NCBI GenBank assembly: GCA_023515795.1
Contig: JALGPX010000059.1
Location: 26,443 to 61,391, forward strand
Direction: 5' to 3'
DNA length: 34,949 bases
Source of the DNA: Amoeboaphelidium occidentale
Lineage: Eukaryota; Aphelidiomycota; Aphelidea
Of this stretch, positions 13,482-23,169 are shown piece by piece. The notes under the pieces are model-generated. The model had not been told where the DNA came from. It did not search any database and saw only the letters and a program-made list of their open reading frames with translations. The first letter of the stretch is position 1. Each line of letters opens with the position of its first letter. Both the position numbers and the translations under genes were made by a program.

Positions 13482-13650
13482 TACAGACAGTCTGAAGGGT
13501 TTTGTTGAGTGGAAAAAACTTTGTGTACTGTCCCAAGATTCAAGCGAATCATGCGCTTGGCTTTCTGTAGATCACGCTGAATACGTTACACAACGGCGCA
13601 CGCGTATCAGCCGACAGCTTCTGGTACAAACTAAAATAGTTAAATTGAAA

Positions 13651-13671
13651 ATGCTCCGGGATTTAATTTAA
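13651..13671 (+). promoter_or_regulatory. Six-codon upstream ORF before the NCS1 permease
   Basis: ATG CTC CGG GAT TTA ATT TAA encodes MLRDLI and stops 3 nt before the permease ATG at 13675. It is the nearest upstream ATG and would be met first by a scanning ribosome if the mRNA leader includes it. Such a position would allow termination-reinitiation or stalling control. The leader extent is not known, so function is inferred. Confidence 0.4.
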
Positions 13672-13674
13672 AAT

Positions 13675-15393
13675 ATGGCTGAGTCAGAATTCTTTGGCGC
13701 CAAAGTTGCTGTCGATCACTGCCGATTTTCAGTACATTCACTTGCACGCGAGATGCGCTCTAATTCGTTCTCTGGATACAACGAAGACACGTGGAGGTTC
13801 ATTAACAGCGATTTGGTGGCTGTTCCATTTGAAGAAAGAACATGGAATTTCTGGGATTATGCTTCGATATGGTGCACAATCGCGTCGTCCCTGTTTGGCT
13901 TATCGCTAAGTTTTGGTTTGTTCGCTGATGGATTTCTATGGTGGCATATCATCTTGATAATTCTGCTTTCTCAGACTCTGTTGACTTTGATTTCTGTTGC
14001 TAATGGTAAACCTGGTGCAAAGTATGGCTTGCCTTTTGTTGTTTTATCGCGATCATCATTTGGTATTCATGGTTCTATTGTTGTTGGCCTCTTGAGAGCA
14101 TTAGTTGCTTCTATAATGTACGGAGTATTTACCTGGAATGCTGGTTTGCTGTTGGACAGTATGTTGCGTTCTTGGGGTGTTGGTTTTGAGAAGATCAATA
14201 ACGTGTTTCCATCAAACTTTGTTATGACTTCACAGACAAGTATTTGTTTCTTCGCTACATGGTTGGTTACATTATCAGTTGGTCTGTTGGGTCCTCGCAT
14301 TAACAGATACTTGTTTCGTGCTAATGCCATCATCATGCTTTTGTTTGTTACTGTTCTGACTGTTGTTGTTGTCGCGATTGTAAGACAGGGAGGTCCGCTA
14401 TTAAGTTCAAATGAACCGATTTCTCCTAATGCAGCTTTGGAAAACGGAGGAGCTTTTGCTAACCAGTTCATTTCAAGTGTGTTCTTATTCTGGATGTTCT
14501 TTGTGATGATGGTCATGAACATTTCCGATTTCACCAGATTTGCTGAGAGTAACAGGCAGCAAGTAATTGGTCAAGCAATCTCCCTTCCATTTGTTTCTCT
14601 TCTATTCAGTGCATGTGGAATGATTCTTCTCTCTCTGTTCATGTCTAGATTCAATATTACTGAAATGCCTTCGTCGATCCCTGAGATTCTTACAATTGTT
14701 AACGATGGTGTTTTCACTACAATATTCTGCACCTTCTTTTATGTCTCATACATAATTGCCAATGTCGCCTTCAACGGTGTTGCTGGTGCATATGGTTTCT
14801 CTAATGTCGCTCCATCCTTCATCAATTATCGTTTAGGAATCACAATTACAGCATTCTTGGGTGCAATGTATTTTCCATGGCTTTTAGTTGGTAACAAGAC
14901 TGTTGAAATGGCTGTTGAATTTGTTATACTGCTGGTTTCTTCTGTGTTGGGCGTAATGTTGGCTGATTATTACGTTGCAAGTGATGAAGCATTTGAAACA
15001 GATGAACTTTACTACGCGAATGGTAGGTACTGGTTCTTTTACGGATTCAACTGGAGAGGCTTCTTGGCCATAATGGTTGGTATGCTTGCAGCTGTTCCTG
15101 GCATTGTTGGAAAATCCTTGAACCAACCTAATGCTGCATTGGTTCTGTATTTCAATTACTCATGGTTAATCGTTCCGTTTATCTCTTTCGTTGTTTACAT
15201 TGCTGTTACTGCGATTTGGCCTGATGGTCTTTTCTTTGAAGCACCCATCGAATTGAACTTTAGAAGTCGCAAGAACAGTGTTTACGGCGAAATGGATCCA
15301 ATTGAAAACATTTCAGAGCCAGAAGGTATAAAGGATAGAAAGGTTTCCATCATCTCGGAAAAGCCAGAAGTCGAAAAAGACTTAACTGCATAA
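13675..15393 (+). CDS. NCS1-family nucleobase/allantoin/hydantoin-type permease
   Basis: The 572-aa single-exon product has about 12 hydrophobic segments. NCS1 signatures are visible: an N-terminal VPFEERTWNFWDY, then PGAKYGLPFVVLSRSSFG, and NISDFTRFAE near the middle. The family imports uracil, uridine, allantoin, cytosine, purines or hydantoins with H+ or Na+. The TM3-TM4 region lacks the VWYG stretch of typical fungal Fur/Dal transporters; it reads more like the Mhp1-type NCS1 branch, so I do not name a substrate. The cytosolic C-tail is charged, with several lysines, and could carry ubiquitination sites. The neighbouring adenosine kinase also serves nucleoside salvage, which is suggestive only. 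Confidence 0.85.
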   Translation: MAESEFFGAKVAVDHCRFSVHSLAREMRSNSFSGYNEDTWRFINSDLVAVPFEERTWNFWDYASIWCTIASSLFGLSLSFGLFADGFLWWHIILIILLSQTLLTLISVANGKPGAKYGLPFVVLSRSSFGIHGSIVVGLLRALVASIMYGVFTWNAGLLLDSMLRSWGVGFEKINNVFPSNFVMTSQTSICFFATWLVTLSVGLLGPRINRYLFRANAIIMLLFVTVLTVVVVAIVRQGGPLLSSNEPISPNAALENGGAFANQFISSVFLFWMFFVMMVMNISDFTRFAESNRQQVIGQAISLPFVSLLFSACGMILLSLFMSRFNITEMPSSIPEILTIVNDGVFTTIFCTFFYVSYIIANVAFNGVAGAYGFSNVAPSFINYRLGITITAFLGAMYFPWLLVGNKTVEMAVEFVILLVSSVLGVMLADYYVASDEAFETDELYYANGRYWFFYGFNWRGFLAIMVGMLAAVPGIVGKSLNQPNAALVLYFNYSWLIVPFISFVVYIAVTAIWPDGLFFEAPIELNFRSRKNSVYGEMDPIENISEPEGIKDRKVSIISEKPEVEKDLTA

Positions 15394-15432
15394 GAAATAG
15401 AATGACTTTGTGCTTCCGCTTGTTTATTCGCT

Positions 15433-17117
<1,685 letters not shown>

Positions 17118-17155
17118 TAATAAACCACAGCTTTTTAATTGATTTATTGTTGATA

Positions 17156-17977
17156 TCAACGAGAATACAGCCAAGAACGTGTGATCCGAGGAATCGGAGA
17201 GGTTGTCTGAATACGCGGGTCTTGTTGCAATGCAGAGCTTCTGCGATCATATGGAGGTGATTCTGATGTATTGGCCCTCGAAGACAAATGATTACACTCA
17301 GTTTCGCCACAGATATAACACGAAACTGGAGGAGGTCTTGAGTATTTTGTGTAAAACTTGTACAGAGGTTTATCAACGGTAATCCAATGCCTTTCAAACT
17401 GTAGCCCGTTTCCTTCAGAGCTGATACTTCTTTCATCGGCTTTGTAGGTCGATATTTTTGTTGGTTTTGGGAATATCTTAAATAAATGATATCTCAAGGC
17501 TGTTTCAAGCTCTTTTCTGTTGTAGATTGTGTATATGATGCTCAAAACTGCAACGATGACATGCCCAATTAGAGCATGATTTATAAAATACCTGGGAATT
17601 CTACCGTAATCAAATCCAGCTGCTGCTATTAATTCTGTCTTCCAGTTCCAAAACTCGTAGTAGAAGTATATGTCAGTTGTATCGATCTCGTACTTGTCAT
17701 AATAGTAGTCATTAGAGTACGTTCGCGTGCTTGAAGTTGTTGAGCTCTCAGTAGGAGATTCGCCGTATGAGCAAAAATCTTGGTAAGGATTATTATTATA
17801 TCTTGTACACTCCCGTGAAGAAATAGAACTTCGACTTGATCTTTCATATGTATCATAATAGTCATCGTAATAATAGTAAGTTTGCCTCTTCTGTAGGCGA
17901 CCAGTAAGTCTCTCAGCACTACATAAGATAATGAAGAGTGGCAGCAACGACAGCAGAGTTGAAACGCGTTGTAACAT
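17156..17977 (-). CDS. Tyrosine-rich single-pass membrane protein A, unknown
   Basis: The 273-aa single-exon product has a clear signal peptide (1-21), a short propeptide ending in the Kex2-like pair K30-R31, and then a tyrosine-rich ectodomain starting QTYYYYDDYYDTY. Ser/Thr-rich stretches and two cysteines follow. One membrane segment lies at about 133-152. The basic cytosolic tail holds a cysteine cluster, CYICGETECNH (C220, C223, C228, H230), that could bind a metal. The next gene on the same strand has the same order of parts and the same KR-x2-YYYY junction, so the two are probably paralogs or partners. I know no named family with this architecture; a cell-surface sensor or wall-linked protein is a guess. 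Confidence 0.7.
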   Translation of the reverse strand: MLQRVSTLLSLLPLFIILCSAERLTGRLQKRQTYYYYDDYYDTYERSSRSSISSRECTRYNNNPYQDFCSYGESPTESSTTSSTRTYSNDYYYDKYEIDTTDIYFYYEFWNWKTELIAAAGFDYGRIPRYFINHALIGHVIVAVLSIIYTIYNRKELETALRYHLFKIFPKPTKISTYKADERSISSEGNGLQFERHWITVDKPLYKFYTKYSRPPPVSCYICGETECNHLSSRANTSESPPYDRRSSALQQDPRIQTTSPIPRITRSWLYSR

Positions 17978-18104
17978 CTGCTAAAAATAACCGCTTCAAT
18001 CTTTTGAACAAAGGAAGCACGCCTTATTGCAAAGTATAGATAATTGACCATCAATTTTTATTGTTGAGAGTGGCATTATAATTTTCGCGTTGGGATCATG
18101 CAGC

Positions 18105-18983
18105 TTAGATACGTGTTGCATAAGCAGTTTGTCCAGTTCCACCAGTTGCACCTGGAACTCCTCCGTAAGCAGTACCGCCATAAGCTTGACCGTAAGCAGT
18201 TCCACCATAAGCAGTAGATCCACCAGTGTAAGCAGCTGGGTTCATTCCGTAAGCAGTACCAGCAGGTGCAGATCCGTAACCACCACCATAAGCAGTACCA
18301 GCGTTGAAACCACCAACTGGAGGTCCTGGCAAGTAGACACTGGCTCCAGGAATAGCAGCGTAACCACCAACTGGTGCATACGAACTTGCATTGGCCATTG
18401 CTGCGGAATCGAAACTTTGGTAACTGTATTGTGTGTTTCCTTCCGTGCTAAAATCGAAGCCAGCATAAGGAGACGAACCAAGACGTCTGAACACGAGCAC
18501 GAACAAGATACAGATACCAATGACACCAAAACCACCAGCAACGTAAACTACAGTGTATGACAATGCAGAAGGACCAGTCTCAGGAGTGGTGCTCAAACCC
18601 TGAGAGTTGGAGTAAGCAATCTCATAGGCATCCAATTCAGGATCAAGCTGATTGTCGTTATTCCTGATGGAGAACGATGAAGAAGTGGTTCTTCCTCTGT
18701 TCGTGTTGACACCGGTGTAGTAGAAACCATAACCGTATCTGTCCGTGTAACCATAATAACCGTAGTTACCTCTTCCGGAGGATGTGTAGTCACTATATGC
18801 ATCATATGAGTAGTAATAGTACGGACTTCTCTTGACCAAATTAACTTGATTTTCCTTGAAGTCTGCATCAAAGACATTCCTATGAGCAAACTCCTTGTGA
18901 TCATCGCGCGGTTCACCCTTGCGACCGTCAGCATATACAGCTCCCAATAGAGTCGACAATAAGATCAATGCCTTTATAAACAT
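18105..18983 (-). CDS. Tyrosine-rich single-pass membrane protein B with GTAYG-repeat tail, unknown
   Basis: The start is ATG 18983; the frame extends five codons upstream but only to a TTG. The product is 292 aa. A signal peptide (1-18, ending AVYA) is followed by a charged propeptide that ends in K51-R52, then SPYYYYSYDAYSDY and a Tyr/Gly-rich ectodomain to about residue 90. A linker and one membrane span (about 143-165, ending in FRR) lead to a cytosolic tail of low complexity. That tail has repeated GTAYG/STAYG units (227-290). It matches protein A, 127 nt downstream, in order of parts. A TATA-like element lies about 55 nt upstream. The function is unknown. Confidence 0.72.
   Translation of the reverse strand: MFIKALILLSTLLGAVYADGRKGEPRDDHKEFAHRNVFDADFKENQVNLVKRSPYYYYSYDAYSDYTSSGRGNYGYYGYTDRYGYGFYYTGVNTNRGRTTSSSFSIRNNDNQLDPELDAYEIAYSNSQGLSTTPETGPSALSYTVVYVAGGFGVIGICILFVLVFRRLGSSPYAGFDFSTEGNTQYSYQSFDSAAMANASSYAPVGGYAAIPGASVYLPGPPVGGFNAGTAYGGGYGSAPAGTAYGMNPAAYTGGSTAYGGTAYGQAYGGTAYGGVPGATGGTGQTAYATRI
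18163..18302 (-). repeat. Coding minisatellite: GTAYG/STAYG units in the tail of protein B
   Basis: On the plus strand the motif CC(A/G)TAAGCAGT recurs several times with irregular spacing, encoding GTAYG, STAYG or QAYGG on the minus strand. Gly/Ala spacers separate the units. Such repeats often vary in number between strains through slippage or recombination; that expectation comes from coding repeats in general. Confidence 0.7.
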
Positions 18984-19037
18984 TATCTTTTCACACAAAG
19001 AGACAATCTAAGAAGAAGGATGAAGTGAGCAGAATTC

Positions 19038-19047
19038 TATATATAGC
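19038..19047 (-). promoter_or_regulatory. TATA-like element for tyrosine-rich protein B
   Basis: The palindromic CTATATATAG lies about 55 nt upstream of the minus-strand ATG at 18983 and about 135 nt from the plus-strand start at 19180. Its spacing fits protein B better. It is the clearest TATA box I noticed in the window, which hints at regulated or strong expression. Confidence 0.45.
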
Positions 19048-19179
19048 ACCGCGAATGATGACACTCGCATGGATTGGTGAAACAAGCATTAAACGTTTAG
19101 AGGCGTGGTAAAACCATAGTGCGTGCGTAGATTACGTATGAGGAAGCTTTATCGCGTTGCCTTTTGTTGTTTCTTGGTA

Positions 19180-20726
19180 ATGATGGACTTGGATGCGAAA
19201 GATGGTGGCGATGAACACGACTCGATGTTCGATGACTTTGAAATTCCAGAAGGTGAACTTGAAATTACCATGGAACGCTATGAACGCAGTACAATGAATG
19301 TTGAAACTGAAAAGGCTGTAAATGTCGTGGAAAGGGATGAAACGCAAAAGGTATCGCTTGTGCATTGCTGCAAATTAAAATTTGGCATTATAGTTGCAAG
19401 CAGAAGTCGAAGCCCTTAAAAAGCAGTTGAACGAATTGCACTCTCTTAAGTTGGCAAGGGAAGGGGAAATTTCGTATGTGCGTAAAACTTTGTCGAAGGT
19501 GCTTTGACTTCAATTGTGATGCTAAACGATTTCAGACGGAGGACGAAAACAGAAGACTTATGCGAGAAGTTCAAGCAGTCGCTGCTCATGAACGCGAAGA
19601 AAAGGCAAAGCTGGAGGAGCAGCATCGAAAGGAACTGGAGAAGTTACAAGCAAAGTTTCAGTTTGAACTTGGCGACAATGTTATGGGAAATTGGCAGCAA
19701 CAGACACAAAGCACGAGGCACGTTAAACCAGCACCTTCCAGCTCTAAAGAACTTGGCGATGGGTTCGCTGTTGAAACAGGATATCGCGCTCAGCCAACTC
19801 CTATGCTGAACAAGAAACCTGTTCAGACTGTCACAAGCTCTGAAACATCGACAAAGATCCCTTCTCCGCCTCCAATTTTTTTGAGACCTCTTGAAATCGC
19901 ATTGGATGACGACGTGTCATGGCCAGAAGATGTGGATAGAGAAGATTACAACAGTAATGATTTACAGAAACTAATTGAAAGCTTAAAGCAGAAGGATGTC
20001 GGAGCATTGTCCTACTTCCTTGAGACAAAGAGGGTTGTAAATGATTCTGACAAGGTTAAATTAGTGCAGGCTATCAAGGAGAACCTTTTAAACATTAAAA
20101 TACCCAACAGAACACAAATGCTGCTAATAAGAGACTATGCAGTCAAAGGAAACACAAGGAATATTTTGACGATTTCAACTGAAGATGCTTTGCTTGAGTA
20201 CATACGGAAATCTTTCATTTTAAAGACCAAGACGGAATGGGCTGCAGAAGATTTTCAGAATATTTGTATTTCCATTACAAGATTATCAGAATTAATATTT
20301 CGTAATGATCATTATCTGGAAGATTTCAATTGGGTATTAAAACATAGAGAAATGCTTCAACTAATCCAGCAGATACAAGCCAATTGTTTTGACTCTTCTC
20401 ATACTAGATTAGCATTTATTCAAGTGACAAGAACTGCTTTAGTTGGATACTTGTTTTCTTTAATGCGCAGATTTCTGAACGTTAATTATATTGGGAAAGA
20501 ATTATGGCAAGACGGCGGTCTTGGATTGTTCTGTTTCTCTTTATTGCTTATGTTTACTGAAATTGGAAGTTTCTCTTTCAAGGATGAAACGCAGAAAGTT
20601 CAGGTCTTTATCGCTCAAACGCACCTTCACGAGCGCATAATAACCTCTATCTTATGCGATGTTACTGATATTTTCAAGATCATAGAAAGCTCCATGTCCA
20701 GGCTGATGCATACTCTTCATAACTAA
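19180..20726 (+). CDS. Probable ATRIP/Ddc2/Rad26-like checkpoint protein
   Basis: Exons 19180-19350, 19394-19498 and 19536-20726 (introns 43 and 37 nt) join in frame to 488 aa. An acidic start with FDDFEIPEGELE is followed by a coiled coil (about 58-130) containing KLAREGEISYVRKTLSK. This resembles the GEI..LR..L coiled-coil signature of ATRIP proteins, which recruit the ATR/Mec1/Rad3 kinase to RPA-coated DNA. The rest is helical and solenoid-like. The length is below yeast Ddc2 (747) and fission yeast Rad26 (614), and the family call rests on the coiled coil only. Alternative ATGs exist at 19138, which would add a hydrophobic, unlikely N-terminus, and at 19183. Another coiled-coil protein is possible. 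Confidence 0.55.
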
Positions 20727-20893
20727 AGAAAGTATTTGGGCTGTGTTTCATGTGATGAGGCTGCCAAGGGCTAAGAGTAGTGGCCCGATGATAGAGGGAC
20801 GTTGTCTAGGATGAGGATTTTACTCATAATGCTTGAAGCCTTCATAGACTTACTTCGCGTAGTTTTTTATTATCTGTCATCGTTGCATCTGCC

Positions 20894-21910
20894 TTATTTT
20901 CCAATTGACTCGGCTTTGTTGTCAACTGTCTCAATGATAGTTTCGTTTGGGGTAATTTCAGGTGTTTCGCTTGTTGCTTGAGGTTTCTCCAGGCGTGAAA
21001 AGGTAACAACCAACTTAAGTGGGCGTTTTGATTTTGGGACTGGTGATTGTGGAACTGGGTCACGATACGCACGATTATTCTGTGCAGGCGGTGGAGCATC
21101 TTTGAATTTATGCTGAATGGTTACACTGTAATCTTCCAACATGCAAAGATTCTGGAATGGTACAGCCAAAATCGGAACAATATACTTCTTGAACAAAGAA
21201 ATGAACAATTTTGGCCTAGCTGAATATGCAATTTCCAACAATGTTTCAGAGGGAACATCTTTTGAATGCTTGAACTCTTTAACCAAAGGCTCCATTTTAA
21301 ATGGTTCAATGTTTGGCCAAATGCCTGCGAAACATACTTCAATGGTCGGCGTGATCTCATGTAAGCTCATTACCAATTCTACAGCAAAAGGTCCTTCTAT
21401 GTTGATTCGGTTAAAATACTGGTGATATTGATCACCATTTTTGGCATTACTTGCGTATGTTCTCAAATGCTTAGCCAATTGAAAATATAGCCCGCAAAAT
21501 TCCTTTTCCAAGACAATGCGTGTGCCTGCCACTTCGTTGCGGTAGATTGCTGCAGTGTCTAAAAGATCGCATAGGCCGACAAATTCTTTACTGATTCGAA
21601 AGCCCAGATAATCAACAGTCACCCAAACCTGATCGAAACCCTTCACCAAATCATGCTCACCTTTGACCAACTCCATCGCTAAATCAGTCGGCGTGTACGC
21701 TTCGTCTGTACCAAGCTTCAAAGCATAAGGAAACATTGCGGGATAATCCAACTTCAACTCGTAAACACCATCCTTGTTCTTTGTAGTCAACATCTGATCA
21801 TCCTTCAATAAAGCGCACAGCATGGAAGTATCAGGCAACTTTTTAAACGTTTCTTCCGACAAAACGTATTCCGAATTATCGTTTAACAGAAGCTTATAAG
21901 CATGAGTCAT
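20894..21910 (-). CDS. Unknown protein, possible N-terminal BTB/T1-like fold
   Basis: This single-exon gene encodes 338 aa. Residues about 4-70 (YKLLLNDNSEYVLSEETFKK .. LKLDYPAMFPYALKLG) have the strand-helix rhythm of BTB/T1-like domains, where a residue-rich loop follows a target-sequence strand. The middle is helical and the last 80 residues are rich in Pro, Lys and Thr and probably disordered. No catalytic motif is visible and I do not recognise the family. It converges on the ATRIP-like gene, 167 nt away, and shares a 254-nt divergent promoter with the PLP enzyme. Confidence 0.6.
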   Translation of the reverse strand: MTHAYKLLLNDNSEYVLSEETFKKLPDTSMLCALLKDDQMLTTKNKDGVYELKLDYPAMFPYALKLGTDEAYTPTDLAMELVKGEHDLVKGFDQVWVTVDYLGFRISKEFVGLCDLLDTAAIYRNEVAGTRIVLEKEFCGLYFQLAKHLRTYASNAKNGDQYHQYFNRINIEGPFAVELVMSLHEITPTIEVCFAGIWPNIEPFKMEPLVKEFKHSKDVPSETLLEIAYSARPKLFISLFKKYIVPILAVPFQNLCMLEDYSVTIQHKFKDAPPPAQNNRAYRDPVPQSPVPKSKRPLKLVVTFSRLEKPQATSETPEITPNETIIETVDNKAESIGK

Positions 21911-22142
21911 TTTGCAGCGAAAGCAATTCTGTTTGTTCGTTCAAGCCAAAAGCTAAGCCGGAGAATTTGCCACAAGAGCAAACAAAGAATATCATGCCGG
22001 AAGGTCAAAGAAGTTGATATAGTCCCGTATCCTTTTTAGATCAAGTGCAACACCCACTTTCAGATTGTTTCAACTCATTTCTTTCATAGATACGCCTTTC
22101 AACAAAAACCTTTACGATATTCCCATTCTTAAAAGAGCGCGT

Positions 22143-22162
22143 ATGCATCGCAAATGCTGTAA
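22143..22162 (+). promoter_or_regulatory. Upstream ATGs before the fold-type IV PLP enzyme
   Basis: ATG 22143 opens a frame that overlaps the main start out of frame. ATG 22154 begins the minimal ORF ATG CTG TAA, which stops 2 nt before the main ATG at 22165. If transcribed, both would reduce initiation at 22165; otherwise the mRNA starts downstream of them. Confidence 0.35.
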
Positions 22163-22164
22163 AA

Positions 22165-23149
22165 ATGCCGCGTTCCAACCAGCGCTTTGATATTATCTCC
22201 ATGATGTCATTGATTTTGGAGCGAAGTTTGAGCAGCCCAACCGTAAAAACGTACTGGAAAGCACTTTCATCAAAGGAGTTCGTTCTTCAGTACCCGCCGA
22301 ATGTGTATTCTGTCATGCGCACCATAAATAAGAGCAGCCTATTGAATTATCAAATGCATATTCAGCGCCTAAAGGATGGCTTGACAGATTCTCATAGTTT
22401 TGCAAAGTTCCGGGAAGCACACAAGCAGAACTTATCTGAGATTTCCCAAAAGATTGAGCCTGCAGCATTATCGCTTATTCGAAGTTCTTTGGTGGAATTC
22501 CATAAGGAGCATCAAAATGATGAGTACAAATTGGCTATTGTGCTTTACGAGAATGAAGATGTAACGGATTTAGGCATAGCTGTACAGATTGATAAACTGT
22601 CGTCCGTTCCATTCGACAAGGGCGTGCAAGTAGAAATACATGGCTCGCCTCGAAATGAGGCAAACATAAAGAACTCCACTTGGATCAGGTAAATTTTAAC
22701 AAGTTCGTTGCGCTCACGCTTAAAGTGAACGAGAGAAGTTCAAGAAAGTACATGAGAGCACACATGAAGTTATCTTGCACTCAGGTGGTGATGTTTATGA
22801 AGGGTTCACGAGCAATATCTTTGTAATTAAAAAGAATGGTTTAGTTGAAACGGCTCCTCTAGAAAGCGTCCTTGCTGGAACAATGCAAAAAGTTGTTATT
22901 GACGTGTGCGAAGAGAATGGCATTAAGTTGGTTTACAAATGTCCAAAAATGGAGGAAATATCTCAATGGTCATCGCTATTCATTACCAGTACATCGAGGA
23001 CGTTAGTTCCTGCTGACAAGATTGTGTTTCCGCATGGAGATAGCCATGATCTGATGTCGTCAACTTGTGATCATTTAAATAATTTGAGGGCTTTAGTTTT
23101 GAAGAAACTAGCACAGGAATCCACAAAAGTAACTGAATTCTCAAAGTAG
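22165..23149 (+). CDS. Fold-type IV PLP enzyme (class IV aminotransferase / ADC-lyase-like)
   Basis: Two exons, 22165-22688 and 22726-23149, flank a 37-nt intron (GTAAAT..AAAG) and give 315 aa. The C-terminal half carries class IV features: the putative PLP lysine in ANIKNSTWI (K169), the conserved acid in VYEGFTSNIFV, TAPLESVLAGTM and FITSTSRTLVP. This set resembles the plant and fungal class IV group of D-amino-acid-aminotransferase-like or BCAT-like proteins more than 4-amino-4-deoxychorismate lyase or Bat1/2. The substrate is unknown. The N-terminal 80 residues are helical and not part of the usual fold. It ends 20 nt from the convergent VPS52. Confidence 0.75.
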
Positions 23150-23169
23150 AAGAAACGATATATTAAAGA

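Noticed and set aside
13363-13671. Plus-strand ORF across the PH-gene start and promoter
   Set aside because: It runs antisense to the PH-protein coding sequence, has no domain, and ends in the NCS1 leader.
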